Shown here in pieces: positions 17,433 through 27,500 of a stretch of 64,000 bases of DNA (positions within the stretch are counted from its first letter, which is position 1; each line of letters opens with the position of its first letter). Source of the stretch: VAZQ01 sp036557705 (lineage in GTDB: Bacteria > Pseudomonadota > Alphaproteobacteria > Rhizobiales > Xanthobacteraceae); assembly GCA_036557705.1 (NCBI GenBank), contig DATBHB010000186.1:14980-78979 (forward strand), in the 5' to 3' direction. Both the position numbers and the translations under genes were made by a program. The notes beneath the pieces were generated by a model that saw only the letters and a list, made by a program, of their open reading frames with translations, did no database searches and was not told the origin of the DNA.

Positions 17433-18470
17433 ATGATCGGCTGGGCAAGGAGCCGGTGGCGTGCGGTATGGCAGACGGGGTTGCCGCCGAGGTCTCCGGG
17501 AGCCCTTCTGTTCGCTGTCGCGTGTGTCGCGGTGGCGACCGCGGTGCGCGTCGGTCTCGGCATCATAAGTCCCGACAGCGCGGTATTCGCGCCATACTAT
17601 TCGGCGACCCTTGTCGCGGCACTGGTTGGAGGCGTCGAAGCGGGTGCGGTCGCAACTTCCCTCGGCGGCATCGCCGCCTACGCCTTGTTCGTGCCGCCGG
17701 AGTGGAACCTCGAATCATTCAGGGTCGAGCAGGCGGTCAGCATTGTCCTCTACGGCACGTCCTCCGTCGTCATCATTTGGGCGGCACAAAGCTATCGCGG
17801 CCTTCTGCGGCGCCTTCAGGGCGAAGAAACCGCGAGACGGCTGCTCAACCTCGAGCTTGTCCATCGGATCAAGAACATGCTGGCCGGTGTGCAAGCGATC
17901 GTCGGCCACTCGCTTCGAGATCAACACGAGTTGCTCGAAACGGTGAGCGCACGGCTCGCCGCTTTGGGCGCGACCAACGATCTCCTCATCAGAGCGGAAT
18001 GGCGCAGCGCGCCGTTGCGCGACATTCTGGTTCGCGAATTCGCCCCCTACGGGCTCTCACGATTCGAATTGCACGGGCACGACATCGATTGTCCCCATGC
18101 GATTGCAATCCTGCTGGCCCTGATCATCCATGAGCTCACCACAAACGCAGCCAAATACGGAGCCCTATCGGTCCCTGGGGGAAGAGTTCGCATCGCGTGG
18201 CGCGTAGTCGCCGATCGGCTGGCAGTTGAATGGACCGAAACCGGCGGCCCGCCCGTGACGGAGCCGGCGCGAGCAGGCTTCGGCAGCACCCTGCTCCGCT
18301 CCGGCGTGCGACAGTTTCAGGGCACGATCGAGCGCCGGTTCGAGCCGACCGGCCTCTCCTGCGCCTTCTCGCTCCTGCTCCCGCGAGAACCCGAGCCAAT
18401 GAACCACAAGCTCAGCGATCGGCTCCCGCGATTTCATGGCGAGGCGCCGATCAAGCCCAAAGTGCCGTAA
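17433..18470 (+). CDS. HWE-family sensor histidine kinase with DUF4118 membrane domain
   Basis: 345 residues from the ATG at 17433, with GAGGG upstream. Residues about 22-120 carry four hydrophobic spans of the DUF4118 type (VAVATAVRVGLGI, SATLVAALVGGVEAG, LGGIAAYALFVPP). The kinase core starts at ELVHRIKNMLAGVQAIV, with phospho-accepting His near 144. The N box is IIHELTTNAAKYGAL (231-245), followed by VEWTETGGPPV and GFGSTLL. This is the HWE/HisKA_2 arrangement frequent in Rhizobiales for general stress or light signalling. No response regulator is adjacent, so its partner is encoded elsewhere. It diverges from lepB. Confidence 0.87.
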   Translation: MIGWARSRWRAVWQTGLPPRSPGALLFAVACVAVATAVRVGLGIISPDSAVFAPYYSATLVAALVGGVEAGAVATSLGGIAAYALFVPPEWNLESFRVEQAVSIVLYGTSSVVIIWAAQSYRGLLRRLQGEETARRLLNLELVHRIKNMLAGVQAIVGHSLRDQHELLETVSARLAALGATNDLLIRAEWRSAPLRDILVREFAPYGLSRFELHGHDIDCPHAIAILLALIIHELTTNAAKYGALSVPGGRVRIAWRVVADRLAVEWTETGGPPVTEPARAGFGSTLLRSGVRQFQGTIERRFEPTGLSCAFSLLLPREPEPMNHKLSDRLPRFHGEAPIKPKVP

Positions 18471-18673
18471 CGGCTTCCGACTTCCGGAAATTGTTTCATC
18501 CGTGGGGCGCCAGCCTACGGTGCCAAGCGGGCGGATTATCGACTGGCCTTGGGGTGACGCAGACCACGCGCCGCGATACAATCCGCTGAGCGCCTCAAGG
18601 CTTTATTGTCAGCCGCTGTAATTAGACAAGGGAACATCCAAGCATCCGCGATACTCGTTCCGTCGCGGAAGTA

Positions 18674-19399
18674 ATGGTGAATGGGATGCATTTGGGTCAG
18701 CTTCATTACCTGCCGCTCAGCCCCGCTTTCTTCTCGATCCTCGTCGCCTTGTTTGTGGTCGTGCTGATTTTGATTCAGCTCGGAGTGTTGCGCTATGCCT
18801 ACATGCGGCTGGGGCTCAGTCCCGGCGCCGCGCTGCTTCTGCTGTTCGGGTCGCTTATCGGCAGCTATTTCAACATCCCAGTGGCCGAGTTGCCCGAACG
18901 GCAAATCCTCTCCGGCCAAGAGGTTGATTTTTTCGGCATGCATTACATGGTCCCGGTTGTAACGGACTGGCCGGGAACTGTCATCGCGGTGAATGTCGGC
19001 GGTGCGCTTATTCCCACGCTGATGTCGATATACCTGTTGATCAAGAACCGGTTGTGGTTACGCGGCGTTCTCGCCACCGCAGTCGTCGCCGCGGTCTGCC
19101 ATCTTTTATCGCATCCGGTCGCCGGGGTCGGAATTGCGGAACCCGTCTTCGTTCCCTCTGCCGTTACCGCGGTGGCGGCTCTGGTGCTCTCGCGCGAGCA
19201 TGCCGCATCGCTGGCCTATATCAGCGGCAGCCTCGGCACGCTCATCGGTGCCGATTTGCTCAACCTCGGCAAAGTCCAAGGTCTGGGCGCCCCGGTAGCC
19301 TCGATCGGGGGAGCGGGAACCTTCGATGGGATATTTCTCATCGGCATCCTGGCGGTGCTCATCGCAAGCCTGACTGGAGCCCGCGAACCGGCCCGCTGA
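18674..19399 (+). CDS. DUF1614 family membrane protein
   Basis: 241 residues from the ATG at 18674 (GGAAG just upstream); an alternative ATG lies at 18686. About six hydrophobic spans are visible, such as FFSILVALFVVVLILIQLGVL, ALLLLFGSLIGSYF and ATAVVAAVCHLLSHP. It ends with the family hallmark ASIGGAGTFDGIFLIGILAVLIASL. The conserved GTVIAVNVGGALIPTLMS and HPVAGVGIAEPVFVP segments fit DUF1614, whose function is unknown. It is isolated by about 200 bp upstream and 115 bp downstream. Confidence 0.82.
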   Translation: MVNGMHLGQLHYLPLSPAFFSILVALFVVVLILIQLGVLRYAYMRLGLSPGAALLLLFGSLIGSYFNIPVAELPERQILSGQEVDFFGMHYMVPVVTDWPGTVIAVNVGGALIPTLMSIYLLIKNRLWLRGVLATAVVAAVCHLLSHPVAGVGIAEPVFVPSAVTAVAALVLSREHAASLAYISGSLGTLIGADLLNLGKVQGLGAPVASIGGAGTFDGIFLIGILAVLIASLTGAREPAR

Positions 19400-19514
19400 T
19401 CGATCTCAGTCGTGCCGGTGGGGCGGTGGCAACAACAATTCCTTTCATGGAATTATTTCTGCAGTCAGGAACCGTAACTCGTACTTTCCAGTTAAGTCAG
19501 CGGCGGTTCGAACC

Positions 19515-20609
19515 ATGCAGTCTGATTTCGGCAATTTTAGAATTGGCCGTCGCAAGCTTCTCAAGGGCGCGATCGGCTTGGGAGCGGCACAATTCGTAAA
19601 TCCATTCCTCATCGGGACGGGCGCAGACGCCCAGGCGCCGCCATCCGCCGATATAGCGACCTACCTGGGGCCGGATCGTGAGCAGAGATTGCTCGAAGGA
19701 GCGAAAAAGGAAGGCGCGCTCGCAATCTACACGTCGGCGACAGTTGCGGACGTGGCCGCATTGACGGCTGCATTCCAGAAGAAATACCAAATTACGCCTG
19801 CCGTCTGGCGCGCCAGCGCCGACGATATCGTGCAGCGGGCGGTGAGCGAAGCGCGCGGCGGCCGTTACGAGGTCGATCTGTTCGAGACCAACGGTCCTGA
19901 GGTTCAAGCACTCCAGCGCGAAAACCTGCTGCAACAGGTCAAAACTCCGGTTGCGGCCGATCTCGCTTCGGGTGCGATTGCGCCGCACAGGCAATGGATC
20001 GGTGACCGACTACAGTTATGGGTGCAAGCCTACAATACGGATGCGATCAAAAAGACCGATCTCCCCAAGACTTGGGAAGACCTGCTGAACCCAAAATGGA
20101 AGGGCAAGCTTGGCATCGAGGCGACCGATATCGACTGGTTCGAGGCGACCGTTACTGCCATGGGCGAGGACCGGGGGCTCAGGCTGTTCCGCGAAATCGT
20201 CGCCCGAACCGGCATCTCGGTTCGCAAGGGGCACACGCTGCTGACAAATCTCGTCGTCGCCGGCGAGGTGCCGCTCGCGCTCACTGCTTATCAATACAAA
20301 GCCGAGCAACTCAAGGACCAGGGCGCTCCGCTCGACTGGTTTGTAATCCCCCCCCAGATCGGCCGATTCCAAGGTGTCGGCGTCGCCCGGCATGCCCCGC
20401 ATCCCTATGCAGCAGTGCTGTTTACGGATTGGCTCCTGACCGATGGACAGTCGATCCTGGCCAAGCGTGATTTTCTGCCGGCGAACGTCAAAGTGAAGCC
20501 GTTGCCCAACGTGCCGCTTCAGTTCGTCGATCCGGCTCGTTTCCTGGACGGGCGCAGCAAATGGGAGAAGCTTTACGACGACATCGTCGTCACGCCCGGA
20601 AGCGGGTAA
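19515..20609 (+). CDS. ABC-type (family 1) extracellular solute-binding protein, TAT-exported
   Basis: 364 residues from the ATG at 19515. The twin-arginine signal GRRKLLKGAIGLGAAQF is at residues 10-28. The mature region opens LGPDREQRLLEGAKKEGALAIYTS, typical of iron/thiamine/spermidine-type periplasmic binding proteins. It continues VWRASADDIVQRAVSEARGG and TDLPKTWEDLLNPKWKGKLGIE. It shows clear similarity to the protein at 62753-63811 (shared LEGAKxEG, LLxPxWKGxxxx, HPxAAxLxxDxxL). No ABC permease or ATPase is adjacent, so it must work with a system elsewhere. Ligand unknown. Confidence 0.87.
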   Translation: MQSDFGNFRIGRRKLLKGAIGLGAAQFVNPFLIGTGADAQAPPSADIATYLGPDREQRLLEGAKKEGALAIYTSATVADVAALTAAFQKKYQITPAVWRASADDIVQRAVSEARGGRYEVDLFETNGPEVQALQRENLLQQVKTPVAADLASGAIAPHRQWIGDRLQLWVQAYNTDAIKKTDLPKTWEDLLNPKWKGKLGIEATDIDWFEATVTAMGEDRGLRLFREIVARTGISVRKGHTLLTNLVVAGEVPLALTAYQYKAEQLKDQGAPLDWFVIPPQIGRFQGVGVARHAPHPYAAVLFTDWLLTDGQSILAKRDFLPANVKVKPLPNVPLQFVDPARFLDGRSKWEKLYDDIVVTPGSG

Positions 20610-20674
20610 GAGGGCTCAGCTAAGGGCAGATACTGCGTAGAGCGGCCAAGTTCACTGGCTGCGTTCGGCCACCT

Positions 20675-21427
20675 TTAAGAAGCCGCATTAGACCCGCTCT
20701 GACCCGCCTCCTTGGACGCCACTGGCGTGTGAGGTTTGATCTCGCTCAGGATCTGCTGGGCGCGGGCGATTGCAGCCGTTTGGTCGCCGGCAGCAAGGTC
20801 GCGGAGCGATGCATCGCGCTCGCGTCTTGCCGTCACGTCTCCTTCGAGCGCGGAGACTTCCGACCAGGCATATGCCTCCTTCTGGTCGACGGCCGTTCCC
20901 ATACCCAGCCGATACATCTGACCGAGCAGCATCGCTGCACGCGAGTTGCCTTGAAATGCGGCCTTGTCGAGGTAGGATTTGGCGAGCGAAAAGTCCGGCG
21001 GCACCAGATCGCCGTAAAGGTAGATTTCGCCAAGCCGCAGTTCGGCGGACAGATCGTTTTGCGCGGCAGCTTTCCTGTAGAGTTCGACCGCTTTTGCAGG
21101 ATCGCGCGGTACGCCTAATCCAAGCTCGGTCATGTGGGCCAACCAGTATTGCGCGGCCGGGTTATTTTGGTCCGCAAGCTGGCTGAATTTGGCGGCTGCA
21201 GTTCGATCGTCCCCGCTGCGGAAGTCCGCCTCGGCGGCCTGCAACGAAGATTGCGACATCGCAAACGAACCGAGGGTTAATCCACCGTCATTCCACTTTG
21301 CAATCGCAAGTCCGGCGATCAACCCAATCAGGAGGGCAGCGACAAAGCCGCCCGCTTGTCGAAACAAGCCCCCTGCCGGTCTGTTCGGGCGCGAACCCCA
21401 GGGCATGAACGGTCCAGGCTGGTTCAT
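20675..21427 (-). CDS. Sel1/tetratricopeptide-repeat membrane-anchored protein
   Basis: 250 residues from the ATG at 21427; the longer reading would need a TTG at 21472. A short Pro-rich cytosolic stretch is followed by one membrane anchor (GGFVAALLIGLIAGLAIAKW). After that come Sel1-like repeats: AAQYWLAHMTELGLGVPRDPAKAVELYRKAA, SAELRLGEIYLYGDLVPPDFSLAKSYLDKAA and RAAMLLGQMYRLGMGTAVDQKEAYAW. Sel1 repeats form alpha-solenoids that bind proteins, often at the envelope. It lies downstream of degP on the same strand, separated by a stable hairpin, and may share its transcript. Confidence 0.82.
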   Translation of the reverse strand: MNQPGPFMPWGSRPNRPAGGLFRQAGGFVAALLIGLIAGLAIAKWNDGGLTLGSFAMSQSSLQAAEADFRSGDDRTAAAKFSQLADQNNPAAQYWLAHMTELGLGVPRDPAKAVELYRKAAAQNDLSAELRLGEIYLYGDLVPPDFSLAKSYLDKAAFQGNSRAAMLLGQMYRLGMGTAVDQKEAYAWSEVSALEGDVTARRERDASLRDLAAGDQTAAIARAQQILSEIKPHTPVASKEAGQSGSNAAS

Positions 21428-21487
21428 GAAGTTCAAGTTTGGGTGGCGACCCTTCCGCTTCAACCGCGGCAATAAGACGCGAGGCGC

Positions 21488-21512
21488 TAGGGGCGGGTTT
21501 AGCCCGCCCCTA
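21488..21512. other. Intercistronic hairpin between degP and the Sel1 gene
   Basis: A perfect 10-bp stem (TAGGGGCGGG / CCCGCCCCTA) with a TTTAG loop lies 21 bp past the degP stop codon. No T-run follows on the minus strand. A GGCGGG-TTTGA-CCCGCC hairpin of the same design occurs at 8830-8846. It may attenuate read-through, stabilise the degP transcript, or be a repeat unit. Confidence 0.5.
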
Positions 21513-21533
21513 TGAAATCGCCCCCATGCCTGA

Positions 21534-23087
21534 TCAGCCCGTCGCGACCGGCAGCGCTACATAGTGCGTGTTGTTGCCGGACTTAATCCGCATCAGGACG
21601 TCATGACGGCCGGCCGACTTGGCGTCTGACAGAGCTTGGCGCACGTCGGAGGGGTTGTTCACCGACTTGCCCGAGACGTCGAGAATGACATCGCCGGCGT
21701 GAACTCCACGTTCGGCGGCCGGTCCGTCGGGCTTGACCTCGGTCACCACAACACCCTGGTCGCCTTTGCCGGGGACGGAATTGGCAGGCGCAATGGTGAG
21801 GCCCAGCGGCGCGGAATTTTCCGGATTGGTGTTGGTCCGTTCGTTGTGAGCGACCGTCTGGCTCGGCATGCTTGCGATATTCACCGAAACCGTCTTCTCC
21901 GATCCGTTATGGAAAATTTTGAACTTCGCCTCGGAGCCCGGCTTTAGCGCCGCGACTTTTCGTGCGAGATCGCCCGAATTCTTCACGGCTTCGCCGTTTA
22001 CCGACTGGATCACATCACCTGAAGTGATCCCGGCCTTGGCCGCAGGCCCGTTGGGCTCCGGCTCCGCTACCAAGGCGCCGCCCGCCTCTTTAAGTCCGAG
22101 GCTGTCGGCGATCTCCGGGGTAACGGTCTGGATCTGCACTCCCATCCACCCTCGGGTGACGGATCCATGCTCCTTGATCTGGTCCACCACCGATTTGACC
22201 GTATCGGCGGGGATCGCAAATCCGATGCCGATCGAGCCGCCTGAGGGTGAGTAGATGGCCGTGGTGACGCCGACCACGTTTCCGTTCTCGTCGAAAGCGG
22301 GGCCGCCCGAATTGCCCTTGTTGATTGGAGCGTCGATCTGGATGAAGTCATCGTAAGGACCGGTGCCGATGTCGCGCCCGTTGGCCGAAACGATCCCGGC
22401 AGTCACGGTTCCGGCGAGACCATAGGGATTGCCGACGGCGATCACCCAATCGCCGATTCGCGGCGTGTGGTCGGCGAATTTCACGTAGGGGAAATTGCCG
22501 GAGCCGCCTTCCACCTTGATCAGGGCGAGGTCACTCTTGGCATCCGTGCCGATCACCTTGGCGGTATAGGTCTTTCCGTCATTGGTCGCGACCTCGATCG
22601 ATTGCGCGTTCTCGACCACGTGATTGTTGGTCACGGCGTAGCCGTCGGGCGAGATGAAGAAAGCCGCGCCTTGGGCCATGGTGAAGCGTTGCATCGGATG
22701 CCCGTTGCGCGAGTTCGGGAACCCGAACTGGCGAAAGAACCTGTCGAACGGCGACCCCCTGGGGACGGAAAATTGCTCCTGGTCGTTGGAACTGAGCGAA
22801 GGTGTCGCACCCTTCATCCGGACGCGGACCGACATGACCGCACCCTTGACCTTCTGAACGATGTCGGCGAATCCGCGCGGCCCTTCATGGGATGCATCGG
22901 ATGCCTGCTCGGCCGCTCGCGCTGTCGTGATCAGCGGGGTCGTGCCGTGCTCGAAATACGCCCCCGGACCCGCTAGCAATACCGCTCCGGCGATCGTCGC
23001 AACGGACGCCAAGAGGGTTAACTTTCGGCCCGGCAGGCGCCGCGACTGAGCGCTCTGGTCGCACCTGGTTGATCGAGTTTCATTCAT
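21534..23087 (-). CDS. degP: Do/DegP-family periplasmic serine endoprotease
   Basis: 517 residues from the ATG at 23087 (GAGG upstream). A basic N-region and hydrophobic segment (21-43) export or anchor the enzyme. The trypsin-like domain shows His156 (TNNHVVENA), Asp186 (KSDLALIKV) and Ser260 (NKGNSGGPAFDENG). Two PDZ domains follow at about 300-390 and 410-510 (SLGLKEAGGALVAEPEPNGP and GDQGVVVTEVKPDGPAAERG). The enzyme degrades or refolds damaged envelope proteins. Rhizobiales carry several paralogues; placement beside an RND pump fits an envelope-stress locus. All catalytic residues are present. Confidence 0.93.
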   Translation of the reverse strand: MNETRSTRCDQSAQSRRLPGRKLTLLASVATIAGAVLLAGPGAYFEHGTTPLITTARAAEQASDASHEGPRGFADIVQKVKGAVMSVRVRMKGATPSLSSNDQEQFSVPRGSPFDRFFRQFGFPNSRNGHPMQRFTMAQGAAFFISPDGYAVTNNHVVENAQSIEVATNDGKTYTAKVIGTDAKSDLALIKVEGGSGNFPYVKFADHTPRIGDWVIAVGNPYGLAGTVTAGIVSANGRDIGTGPYDDFIQIDAPINKGNSGGPAFDENGNVVGVTTAIYSPSGGSIGIGFAIPADTVKSVVDQIKEHGSVTRGWMGVQIQTVTPEIADSLGLKEAGGALVAEPEPNGPAAKAGITSGDVIQSVNGEAVKNSGDLARKVAALKPGSEAKFKIFHNGSEKTVSVNIASMPSQTVAHNERTNTNPENSAPLGLTIAPANSVPGKGDQGVVVTEVKPDGPAAERGVHAGDVILDVSGKSVNNPSDVRQALSDAKSAGRHDVLMRIKSGNNTHYVALPVATG

Positions 23088-23411
23088 TTCAGTAACCTCC
23101 GGTAGGAACAGCCCCTGGACAGGCCTTTTGCGAGGCGAGGGACCAATCTATGATGCTGTTTAAATGGCAAAGTCGCCCAACGGTTCATCGCTGCCGCATT
23201 AAGCTTAGGTAACTCAGGTCTTTCTCAGGAAAGGTCGATCGGCATCGTGAACGCGAGTTAATGATTTCGGGCCTAATCATGACGCTGCGGAGCGACTACC
23301 TCCCTTAGCGGTTGCAAATTGGAACTTGCGTCAAATCCGAGCGTCTTAAACAACTGAATGGAACTATGTGGCTCTCGCGCTGAGGGCCGAAACGTGGGTC
23401 GGTCAACAGGG
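23088..23411. promoter_or_regulatory. Divergent intergenic region between degP and the RND efflux genes
   Basis: This 324-bp gap carries no gene that I can support. It must hold promoters for degP (leftward) and the efflux operon (rightward). It is less GC-rich than its surroundings around 23145-23230 (AATCTATGATGCTGTTTAAA, TTAAGCTTAGGTAACTCAGG). No confident -35/-10 pair or operator could be picked out by eye. Confidence 0.4.
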
Positions 23412-24578
23412 ATGCCAACCATCGTCCGGGCAGGCCGAAGGCGCAGAGGCACTGCAGCCGCAATCGCTCTATTGGCCGCCGCAAGCGTGCTCATCTGGTA
23501 CATCGAAAAGCCTGCCCCGCAATCCGCAAGCGCCGGACCGCGGGGTATCCCCGTGACTGCCGGACAGGCCGAAGCACGCAACGTGCCCGTAGAACTCGAA
23601 GGGCTCGGCACCGTGCAGGCGTTCAACACCGTGTCGGTGAAGAGCCGGGTCGACGGCCAGATCACGAAGGTCTTGTTCCAGGAGGGACAAGAGGTCAAAG
23701 CCGGAGACCCGCTGTTCCAGATCGACCCGCGCCCGTTCCAGGCAACGTTGCAGCAGGCGCAGGCGAACAAACAAAAGGACGAGGCTCAGCTTCATTCCGC
23801 CCAGCTCGATCTGGCGCGCTATCAGAAGCTCGCCCCTACCGGATTTTCTACTCGACAGCAGCTCGATCAGCAGACAGGGCTTGTCGGTCAGCTGCAGGGG
23901 GCAGTCAACGCAGACCAGGCTCAGATCGAGAGCGCTCAGCTCAATCTCGATTATGCTCTCATCCGTTCGCCGATCGAAGGGCGGACTGGCCGCCGGATGG
24001 TCGACATCGGGAATGTGGTGCAGACCGCTCAGAATGCTCCGCTCGTCAGCATCACGCAGTTGCGGCCGATTTTCGTCAGTTTCACTGTCCCGGCTGAACG
24101 GCTCGATCGGATTCGGGCAAACCAGGCCAAGGCGCCGCTGACCGTCATCGCCTACGGCATGGACGACAAGACGAAACTTGCAGAGGGCAAGCTCACCCTC
24201 ATCGACAATCAGGTCGACGAGACGACCGGGACCATCCGCCTGAAGGCGCAGTTCGCCAACGATGACGAACCGTTGTGGCCGGGAGAATTCGTCAACGCAC
24301 ATCTCATTTTGGCGATACGAGAGAATGCCGTCACGGTTCCGGCGCAAACCGTAATGCAGGGGCCGAACGGTCCATACGTCTTTGTGCTCGATGCAAATGA
24401 TGCGGCACACCAGCGGCCGGTTACGGTGGCATCCACGCAGGACGGGTTTGCCGTTATCGAGAAGGGCTTGGCAGCAGGCGACCGAGTGGTAGTCGACGGC
24501 CAGTATCGCCTGACCGACGGCAGCAAGGTCAAGATCGACGAAGCGCAACAGAACGTTGCGCGCACGGCCGCGCAATGA
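23412..24578 (+). CDS. RND efflux periplasmic adaptor (MdtA/HlyD type)
   Basis: 388 residues from the ATG at 23412; an in-frame ATG at 23358 would add 18 residues. An N-terminal anchor (AAAIALLAAASVLIWYI) is followed by the lipoyl half-motif VSVKSRVDGQITKVLFQEGQEVKAGDPLFQID. A helical hairpin rich in Gln/Asp comes next, then the second half NLDYALIRSPIEGRTGRRMVDIGNVV and the barrel LTLIDNQVDETTGTIRLKAQFAN. It links an inner-membrane RND pump to an outer-membrane channel. The stop overlaps the pump start (ATGA). No TolC-like gene is present here. Confidence 0.9.
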   Translation: MPTIVRAGRRRRGTAAAIALLAAASVLIWYIEKPAPQSASAGPRGIPVTAGQAEARNVPVELEGLGTVQAFNTVSVKSRVDGQITKVLFQEGQEVKAGDPLFQIDPRPFQATLQQAQANKQKDEAQLHSAQLDLARYQKLAPTGFSTRQQLDQQTGLVGQLQGAVNADQAQIESAQLNLDYALIRSPIEGRTGRRMVDIGNVVQTAQNAPLVSITQLRPIFVSFTVPAERLDRIRANQAKAPLTVIAYGMDDKTKLAEGKLTLIDNQVDETTGTIRLKAQFANDDEPLWPGEFVNAHLILAIRENAVTVPAQTVMQGPNGPYVFVLDANDAAHQRPVTVASTQDGFAVIEKGLAAGDRVVVDGQYRLTDGSKVKIDEAQQNVARTAAQ

Positions 24579-27500
24579 ACATTTCGGCGGTCTTTATCCG
24601 GCGGCCGATCGGCACGTCGCTGCTGATGGCGGGACTCCTGGTCTTCGGAATCGCCAGCTACGAACTGCTGCCGGTTGCGGCACTGCCGACGGTTGATTTT
24701 CCAACTATCCAGGTGTCGGCGAGCTTGCCGGGAGCAAGCCCCGAGACCATGGCGTCCTCGGTTGCCACCCCGCTCGAACAGCAGTTTGCCGCCATTCCCG
24801 GTCTCGCCCAGATGACATCGACCAGCGGCCTGGGCACTACGAGCATTACTCTGCAGTTCGATCTTAACCGAAATATCGATGGTGCCGCCGGCGACGTGCA
24901 GACCGCGATCAATGCGGCGAGCGGACTCCTCCCCAAAGACCTGCCGACTCCCCCTACCTACAAGAAGACCAATCCCGCTGAGCGCTCGATCCTGATCTAT
25001 GCCGTCTCGTCAGACGCGATGCCGATCTATCAGGTCGACAACTATGCCTACACCATACTGGCGCAGAAGATTTCGACGATCGACGGCGTCTCCCAGGTGG
25101 ATATCGCCGGCCAGCAGCAATACGCGGTTCATGTCCAGGTCAATCCGCTGGCCTTGGCCGAGCGCAACATCGGTCTCGAGGACGTTCATAGCGCCCTCAA
25201 CGCTGCGACTCTCGACGAGCCGAAGGGAAATCTCGAAGGCGCCCACCAAGTCTATACGCTCGATACCAACGACCAGCTGCTCAATGCCCAGTCTTTCGCC
25301 GACAGTATCATCGCCTATCGCAACGGAGCACCGGTCCGGGTGAAGGATGTGGGGCGCGCGATCGATTCCTCGCAGCAGCCAAGGGTCGGCGCCTGGTGGG
25401 GCAATAAGCGAGTCGAGCTCCTCCTCATCAAGCGCCAATCCGGCGCCAATACGCTCGCTGTCGTCAACAAGATCAAGGCTGAGATGCCGACGCTGCTGGC
25501 ATCTCTTCCTCCTTCGGTGCACGTCAACCTGGTTTCGGACCGGTCGCAGAACATCAGAGAATCCGTCAATGACGTGCAGCTCACTCTGCTGTTGACCATG
25601 GTGCTGGTGGTGCTGGTGATCTTCCTCTTTCTTCACAACCTGTGGGCCACGATCATTCCCAGCGTGGTGGTACCACTCTCGCTCGTCGGCACCTTCGGCG
25701 TGATGTACGCGCTAGGCTACAGCCTCGACAATCTTTCGCTCATGGGATTGACGATTGCGGTCGGCTTCGTAGTCGACGACGCGATCGTGATGATCGAGAA
25801 CATCGTGCGCTACCTGGAGCAGGGCTATCGGCCCTTCGAGGCCGCCATGAAAGGAGCAGGGCAGATCGGGTTCACCATCATCTCGATTACTTGCTCGCTG
25901 GTCGCGGTATTCATTCCGCTGCTGTTCATGGCCGGAATTATCGGGCGGTTGTTCCGCGAATTCGCCATGACCGTGACTACTGCGATGCTGGTTTCCGCAT
26001 TCGTCTCGCTGACGCTCACGCCCGTCATGTGTTCGCGGTTTCTCAGCCGCGAGGGCGTGCACGGCAAGAATTTCATCAGCCGCTGGTCGGAGCGCAGCTT
26101 CGGCGCGCTGATCCGTGGTTATGATCGCGGGCTCAGATGGGTGCTCCGGCATCAGTTCCCAATGCTTGCGCTCACGCTCGCCCTGATCGCGGGAACGGGC
26201 TTCCTTTACGTCTGGATCCCGAAAGGATTCTTTCCCGAGCAAGATACCGGCTTTATTTTCGGCCAAGCCGAAGCGCGCCAGGACGCCTCATTTGCGACCA
26301 TCAGCGGAATCGAAAACCAATTCGCGCAGATCATCATGTCCGATCCCGCGGTCGAAGGCGTGGTCGGGTTTGCCGGAGCGACCGGCGGAAACGCGAGCGA
26401 GAGCACCGCACGCCTTTTCATCCAGCTCAAGCCGCTGAGCGAACGCGATGCTTCCGCACAGGCGATCATACAGCGGCTCCGTCCCAAGGTTGCTCAGGTC
26501 AAGGGCGCCAAATTCTTCATGCAGGCCGGTCAGGACGTCAGCGTGGGCGGCCGGTTGAGCAAGACCGAATATCAGTTCACCATTACCGACAGCGACACTG
26601 GGGAGCTCAACCACTGGGCGCCGATCCTCCAGGAACAGATGGAAAAGGCGCCCGAGCTCCAAGATGTGGCATCCGATCAGCAGATCGCTTCGCCGCACAT
26701 CGCAATCGACATCGATCGCAATGCCGCCTCCCGGCTGGGGCTGTCGATGTCCACGATCGACCAGACACTCTATGACGCGTTCGGCCAGCGTCAGATCTCC
26801 ACAATCTATACATCGAGCCGGCAGTACAAGCTCATCCTCGAGCTTGAACCCCAGTTCCAGGATGATCCCTCCGCTCTCTCTCGGGTTTACCTGACAACCC
26901 CCGGCGGGTCTCGCGTCCCGCTAAGTGCAGTCGCGCATTTCACGAACAAGATCGAGCCGCTGACGGTGAACCATCAGGGCCAGTTTCCGGCCGTGACGCT
27001 GTCGTTCAACGTTGCCCCAGGATATTCGCTCGGCCAGGCAGTCCAGCGGATCCAGGCCATCCGGCAGCAGATGCACACGCCGATCACTCTGCAGGGCACT
27101 TTCCAGGGTACGGCCCAGGAATTTCAGCGATCGCTGGTTTCGATGCCGATCCTGATCGCGGCGGCGATTCTCGTCGTTTATATCGTCCTTGGCTTCCTTT
27201 ACGAAAGCTACATCCATCCGGTTACCATCCTATCGGCGCTGCCGTCGGCCGGTGTCGGGGCGCTGATCATGCTGACACTGTTCGGCTATGATCTCACGAT
27301 TATTGCAATCATCGGCATCATTCTGTTGATCGGCATCGTCAAGAAAAATGCGATCATGATGATCGACTTCGCTCTCGAGGCGGAGCGCAGCCAAGGCAAG
27401 AGCCCGACCGAGGCCATTCACGAAGCCTGCCTGCTGCGGTTCCGCCCGATCATGATGACCACGATGTCGGCGTTGTTCGGCGGACTCCCATTGGCGATCG